Made by a program: the position numbers and the translations under genes. Below the pieces are notes generated by a model that saw only the letters and a program-made list of their open reading frames with translations, had not been told where the DNA came from and ran no database searches. From the NCBI GenBank assembly GCA_021234155.1, contig JAJEKV010000099.1, forward strand, positions 3,567,453-3,631,452: DNA of 64,000 nucleotides. The letters are read 5' to 3'. Position 1 is the first letter of the stretch. Every line of letters begins with the position of its first letter. Shown one piece after another: positions 58,943-64,000 of this stretch. The stretch is from Isoetes taiwanensis (lineage: Eukaryota; Streptophyta; Lycopodiopsida; Isoetales; Isoetaceae).

Positions 58943-60118
58943 ATGCTCCCTATAGACGGCGCACGTAACGCCGCTTGGCGAACACCCTCCAACGCCAGTA
59001 GGCTGACACCGGAACAGGAATTGATTTTAATGAAGAGGCAACTCGGCGAATTACAGGCCTATGTATTGCATACCAATCCACCGCAACAAACCCAGGAGGA
59101 CGGACCAGAATTACCTCCGCAATCATTGAGTCCACCTGCACAACAGCCATCTCCCCCCAGAGCTAGCCCTGTACCTGTACCACGGAGGTCTCATGCTAAG
59201 CGTCACCGAAGTTCCTCTAAGGATAACGCCGCTTCCTCACACTCAACCACTTTGGTGTCTTCTGGGTCATCGCTATCAGTCACTGACCATGCGAAGCGTA
59301 AGGATAAGGAATACCGTAAGACCGTTGATACAGCCATAACTAGTATATGGAAGAACAGGAAGTTGGCTCAATTTGATGGAAAATCCAGAGGAGGCTTGAA
59401 TGCAGAATCTTGGTTGGACGAAATGAAGGAGTTTGGGAAGTCCTATGGAATGACGGAGAAGGATACAGGGAAGGTTGCCACCACCAACCTTACCGGAGCT
59501 GCCCGTATTTGGTGGAAGGGTTATGCTAGAGCTAAGCACCTGGACAGGAGCAGATGCAAGTTCAAAAAGTTCGCTAAGGCTTTTAAATCACATTACGTGC
59601 CTCGTGCGCACAAATGCCAGCCAGATCGGACCTTTTACAAAGTTAGAATGTAAGGGCATGTCCGTTCAGGCCTACACTGATGAATTCATGCGATTGAGGT
59701 TGTACGTACCGGAATGAATGAAAAGAGGGCAGTAGAGGGCTACATTGAAGGGTTGGCCCCATCTATTAAGCGAATGGTCAAGGCCATAGACCCAAAATCA
59801 GTAGCGGAAGCGGAAGCTAAGGCATTAAGCCTCGAGGAGGACACGCCACGGAACCAGTATCCGCGACCTGCTCCTTACTCGCAGCAACGGTCGTCCACAC
59901 CTTACAAACCCCGTTCCCCAAGTCCGGGGCCCTCTCGTGAGAACTCTTCGGCCGCCCGAGAAGAAAGTCACCTTTAACACTCGGATAAAAGCGTAACAAT
60001 CTGGTAAGGAAGTTCGGAACCTCTTGCAGTCCATTCCTAAAGAGGCCAGAGAACAGCTCCGTCGAGATAAGGCATGCTACAGGTGTATGAGGCCTGGACA
60101 CTTCATGCACTTGCCCGT
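58943..60118 (+). CDS. Chromovirus gag, copy B (frameshifts after 59,650)
   Basis: Gag forms the particle in which reverse transcription takes place. From the ATG at 58,943, 236 codons are open. A serine/proline-rich N-terminus comes first, then the retrotransposon gag domain from about residue 150 (NAESWLDEMKEFGKSYGM, TNLTGAARIWWKGYA, FKSHYVP). After a frameshift at about 59,650 the domain continues (FMRLRLYVPEMNE, VEGYIEGLAPSIKRMVKAID). A basic Ser/Pro-rich linker follows, and a CCHC-type knuckle starts at 60,068 (CYRCMRPGHFMH), whose last Cys is lost here. A TATATA word lies just upstream of the ATG. The gene is single-copy per element and followed closely by the protease. Confidence 0.8.
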
Positions 60119-60129
60119 CCACGCTTGAC

Positions 60130-60945
60130 GCCCGGTGGCCATGGCCGACCTTGATTGGGAAGATCTGGAGTCCAATCTCCCTGCGGAGGACGAGGCTCCC
60201 GAATACATTCACGGTGCGTCTCATATTCTTGCCGCTATAGAAACAGGCAACGCTGAAAGTCAGCCTTCTGTTATTTCTACAATAGGCCAAGTAGACAAGT
60301 AAGCCCTTCATAATTTTGATGGACCGCGGGTAGTACGCATAATTTTGCTTCTCCTAGAATGGCCCGTGCTCTGCCGGTGGAAACGTTGAGATCCCCTAAA
60401 CCCGGGCCATGCTAGCCGGTGGTAAGATCGAGACACACTCATGGCCGCCCGCGTTAACCTTAAGATCACGGTTGCCGGGTGCACCAGTTGCTTTGGGTGC
60501 TGAGTTAATGGACATTGGCAAATATGACCTTATTGTTGGTATGGAGTTTTTGGCATCTGCGAAGGCCAACATAGACTGTGAGAAACGGGGGGTCACCTTC
60601 AACGCCGCTAATGGAGCACGTGTGACTATAAAAGGTGATTCATTCCACTCCGCTATGCAGTCGATGTCAATAAACAAGTTAGAAAAAGCTATACGCAGAA
60701 ATGAACTCTTTTGTCTCATTAAACTTGCCTCCAATGAGTCTGACTCTAAGCAGAAGCAAGTAATCGACGCCTTAGCACCAGACATTGCTACCCTTCTTCG
60801 AGAATTTAGCGATCTTTTTCCAGATGAGATCCAGAAGCTTCCTCCTTTCAGAGGGGTAGAATGTGAGATAGCTCTAGAACCAGGTACTAAGCCTACCACA
60901 AGGCCCCCTGCATCAATGAGTCCTCCAGAGTTGGCGAGCTTAAGA
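60130..60945 (+). pseudogene. Chromovirus protease and linker, copy B
   Basis: An aspartic protease would cleave the Gag-Pol chain. Around 60,315-60,350 the DNA reads LMDRG and, one base later, STHNFASP, which is the family's D-[ST]-G-x-x-x-NF site split by a frameshift and with R in place of S/T. From 60,409 a frame of 185 codons is open, with YDLIVGMEFLASAKANIDCE (the second conserved protease region) and the linker to reverse transcriptase (LFPDEIQKLPPFRGVECEI). It ends at a frameshift near 60,945. Confidence 0.72.
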
Positions 60946-61577
60946 AACAACTTCAAGAGTTACTAAACCTAGGTTTTATTCGGCCTAGTGTTTCACCATT
61001 TGGCGCTCCTATTCTTTTTGTCAAGAAGAAAGATGGCTCCTTAAGGATGTGTATTGATTATAGGCAGCTCAATAAGCATACCATAAAAAATCGCTATGCT
61101 TTGCCTAGGGCAGATGATCTTATGGACCAGTTACAAGGAGCAAAATATTTCTCAAAGATTGATTTGCTCCCTGATACCATCGATAAGGATAAAGGAGGAG
61201 GACATTCATAAGTCTGCGCTTTTCGCACCGGATATGGGCATTATGAGTTTACCGTCATGCCTTTTGGATTGACCAATGCCCCTGCAACGTTTATGCGGTT
61301 GATGAATGACATCTTCCGCCAGTACTTGGATGACTTTATTGTCATTTTCTTTGATGACATTCTCATCTATAGTAAAACCTTGCAGCAACATGAACAACAT
61401 CTTCGATTGGCTTTGCAGAAGCTAAGACGCCATCAGCTCTTTGCCAAGTTTTCTAAATGCAAGTTCGCCACTCCGAGGGTTGACTATTTGGGGCATATTA
61501 TTTCAGCGAAGGAATTGCTTTCTGGACCCGACCAAGATAGAGGCGAAAGGATTGGCCCATTCCAAATTAATGTTTGA
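60946..61577 (+). pseudogene. Chromovirus reverse transcriptase, copy B (one stop, frameshifts)
   Basis: Motifs in order: [62 protein letters not shown] (first catalytic Asp region), then a frameshift and a stop near 61,210, then [40 protein letters not shown] (catalytic FFDD, the usual [FY]xDD position, at about 61,346-61,357) and [19 protein letters not shown]. It would copy the element's RNA into DNA. The spacing fits chromoviruses. Confidence 0.85.
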
Positions 61578-62206
61578 AGTTCGCAGTTTCTTGGGACTCG
61601 CAGGATATTATCGAAAGTTTGTTAAGGATTTTGCAACAATTGCCGCACCTCTTACTAATCTCACAAAGCATGAGAAAGTGAAGGATTGGATGGAACATTG
61701 GAAATCAAAAGTCCAAGTCGGCTTCCAGAAACTAAAGGATGCTTTAACATCCGCACCGGTCCTCACTTTGCCTGATCCTGAAAAGGATAAATCAGTGGCC
61801 ACTGATGCTAGTAAGATAGCTACAGGTGGAGTGTTTAATGCAGGAGGGGAGAGTTGTTGCCTACGATTCAAAAAAGATGAATGACGCAGAGCAACGATAC
61901 CCTACCCATGACCAGGAATTGTTGGCAGTTGTCCGTGCTCTCCGTATTTGGAGACACTACCTTCTCGGCAAAAGATTTCAGCTAGATACGGATCATCAGA
62001 GTCTCCGTTATCTATCCACCCAGCCAAATCTCAATCTCCGTCAGCGAAGATGGATGGAATTCCTCGAGGAATATGACTTCGAGATTGTCTACAAGCCAGG
62101 AAAGCACAATGTGGTTGCGGATGCTTTGTCACGTCATCCCTTCATAACCCGGACCCATTGTAACGCCATTTCCACACTCACCCGGCGAGTTTGGGAAGCG
62201 AGATAG
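61578..62206 (+). pseudogene. Chromovirus RNase H, copy B
   Basis: It removes the RNA strand during reverse transcription. It starts with the RT-RNase H connection (VRSFLGLAGYYRKFVKDFAT), then [20 protein letters not shown] (catalytic Asp of TDAS). After a one-base shift at about 61,845 it reads [20 protein letters not shown] (catalytic Glu), [11 protein letters not shown] (Asp) and [16 protein letters not shown] (last Asp). All four acidic residues are present, but in two frames. Confidence 0.83.
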
Positions 62207-62259
62207 AATGACCCCGCCACGCATCCCTAATTCGTAATATTTGGGAAAGTTTGAGTAAG

Positions 62260-63235
62260 GAAGCCCGTACCAATAAAGAACGTGAAGCATTCCGTTCATA
62301 TAAGAAAGAGGGCAATTTGTTATATCACAAGGATAAGTTGTGTGTTCCAAATACTTGGGGTGCGAAGCTGATTCTCCATGACACACACAACAGCCCTATA
62401 GCAGGACATCACGGGTTTTATGAAAACTTACTTTAAGATCCGGCCCAGCTATTTTTGGCCTTCGATGAAGAAGGATATTGCTAGGTACATCAAGCGATGC
62501 CCGGGTTTGTCGAAAACCAAGGCTGAATTAATTAAGAGTTCCGGGGAGTTGCAACCTTTGGATGTGCCCAATGCCAAGTGGGAAGTTATAACCATGGATT
62601 TCATTGTGGGCCTTCCCCGCACTCTCCGCGTGGATATGATGCATTAATGGTCGGTAATTCGACAAATTATCAAAGATGGCTCACTTCCCCGCCATGTCGC
62701 ACCACGACACACCGCCGACACCGCCTTGCTCTTTGCAAAAGAAATTTTCGGGTTGCACGGGATGCCGAGAGTAATTGTATCAGATAGGGATCCTAAGTTT
62801 GTCAGTGCATTCTGGAAGGATTTCTTCGCCACCATCCAGACCAAGCTTGCCATGAGTACGGCTTTACCATCCTCGCATGATGGTCAAACAACGTGTCAAT
62901 CGTATTATCGAAGACATGCTCACGAAGCTATGTATGGAGTAAAACAATCAATGGGCGGATTATATTTATCCGGGTAGAGTTCGCCTATAACAGTACGAAG
63001 CAGGAGTCTTCAAAGATGTCTCCCTTCATGATAAATTATGGCTATCAATGTCTTACTCGAGACACGTGGCATAACCCTGTTTCTAAGGTGGAGGTCTCTC
63101 AACAACTCCTTCTAGAAATGCAGGCCTTGGTGGAAGAAGTTCGGGGTTACTTATTGGCCGCACGCAGTCGTCAGAAGAGCCTAGCGGATAAACACCAACC
63201 CCACGAATCTTCCGTGGGGCGAATCAGTTTGGCTT
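62260..63235 (+). pseudogene. Chromovirus integrase, copy B (several frameshifts)
   Basis: It inserts the DNA copy into the genome. The N-terminal zinc site is visible as HDTHNSPIAGHHGFYEN (62,380-62,430) and YFWPSMKKDIARYIKRC; the second Cys of the pair is not readable. The core shows TMDFIVGLPRT (first Asp, about 62,592), then VSDRDPKFVSAFWKDFFATI (second Asp, about 62,777) and FAYN...SPFMINYG near 62,990. The catalytic Glu region (62,900-62,920) is damaged. QQLLLEMQALVEEVRGYLLA starts the C-terminal region. Confidence 0.8.
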
Positions 63236-63600
63236 AAGATTAAAGTAAAACAAGCCAAGCTTAAAATTGGTAACTCGTAAGAAGCCGGGCACCCGATGGG
63301 CTGGGCGTTCAGGATTACCGAACGCCGGGGGAGAACAGTATATCGCTTGGACTTGCCACCCCGCTTGAAGATCCACAAGGTCTTTCCGTGAGTCTTCAAG
63401 CAACACACCCCCGATCCGTAGGAGGTCTTGGATACCCCAACTCTCCTAGAAATGACCCAAAGAGCGGTTGGAAATAGTGCCCAAGCTCTTCTTGATCGAG
63501 CTTACAAACGTAATTCGTAAGGACTCAAATGTTGCAATACTTGGTCAAGTGGAAGCACTTACCAGTTGAAGATGCCACCGGTGATGAAGATAGACCTTGA
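63235..63600 (+). pseudogene. Integrase C-terminal region with chromodomain, copy B
   Basis: After the integrase the stretch to 63,530 is GC-rich and scrambled. At 63,535-63,600 QYLVKWKHLPVEDATGDED is readable and ends in TGA. This is the beta-strand part of a chromodomain of the kind at the end of chromovirus integrases (YLVKWKG-x(5)-ATWE), which binds methylated histone H3 tails and guides insertion into heterochromatin. The aromatic positions Y and W are present. The final W of ATWE is not, possibly because of a frameshift. Confidence 0.75.
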
Positions 63601-64000
63601 GAAGCACTATCCCGACTTCATGCGAGAATCTCGTGGTCAAGACCATCAACGATGCTATCAACCCCGCTCCCCTAAGAAGCTTGAAGGCTTGAATTGCCGA
63701 GAATAATGTTCTAGAGGGGTAGATGCATCGCATTATTATAGTAATAACCAATGATGAGATCACCTCCGTGTTCTCTAGGGGCGTGGTGTATTGTTGATGT
63801 TGACATGACCGCTAATTCTTTAAAAGCATCTAGTAAATAATAGATTGTTCATTCCGGCTACACGGGGAACTGAACCATTCCTTATGCCACAATGAATTGC
63901 AAGCCGTAGACATGATAGGTTCCCTTCTAGATACTTTTTCTTTTATTTATAGGGGGTGGTCCCTTCAACCACAATTTAATCATATTATTAACCTACGGGT
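63601..64000. other. 3' end region of the chromovirus; no LTR recognised
   Basis: A purine run 'tagaggggtaga' at 63,711-63,722 might be a polypurine tract. The following sequence does not resemble 52,800-54,230, so a 3' LTR cannot be confirmed inside the window. Confidence 0.35.

Overview
This 64 kb window looks like transposon-rich nuclear DNA of a land plant. Supporting signs are a GNA-type (bulb-type) lectin gene, a plant LINE with a DUF4283-like ORF1, a chromodomain Ty3/gypsy element, two Helitron 3' ends, GT-AG introns, and long AT, CT and CA microsatellites. I cannot name the species. Almost every recognisable coding stretch belongs to a mobile element.

Layout. 1-3,463 is AT-rich DNA with a Helitron 3' end at 988. 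3,464-21,670 is an 18.2 kb element with 31-bp CAC-start terminal inverted repeats and a TAA target duplication, and a related empty site lies at 28,749. It carries a phase-consistent multi-exon gene of unknown function (6,628-9,045), a second Helitron 3' end (10,234) and a foldback structure (10,947-20,492). The foldback's outer arms are inverted arrays of a 19-bp minisatellite and its inner arms form a palindrome centred near 15,903. The left arm is interrupted by two head-to-tail elements of an unclassified family (12,186-14,755), the second containing a predicted three-way-junction hairpin. 22,092-28,578 is a LINE with a 16-bp target duplication and poly-A tail.

From about 23,990 a 20.1 kb segment is present twice in tandem, the junction being near 44,090. 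Each copy holds LINE, flank, a perfectly repeated block with a possible exon, a GNA lectin gene on the minus strand, and a chromovirus. The LINE and lectin read well in copy A and badly in copy B. The chromovirus reads better in copy B, although its histone domain is best preserved in copy A.

The most notable content is in the chromovirus. Between a degraded tRNA-Met primer-binding site and gag lie about 4.7 kb with three extra reading frames separated by (TA)n tracts. The first has an unknown N-terminal region, a charged coiled-coil segment, and downstream an unmistakable histone H3 fold whose C-terminus (36,019-36,135) is intact. The element therefore appears to carry a histone H3-like protein upstream of gag and a chromodomain at the end of pol. 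The third extra frame has its own splice acceptor and AATAAA signal.

Caution: differences between the two 20 kb copies, and between the palindrome arms, fall strongly at CAG/CTG trinucleotides, often with indels. This looks more like a context-specific sequencing or assembly error (CHG is a plant methylation context) than natural decay, so many frameshifts reported here may not be real.
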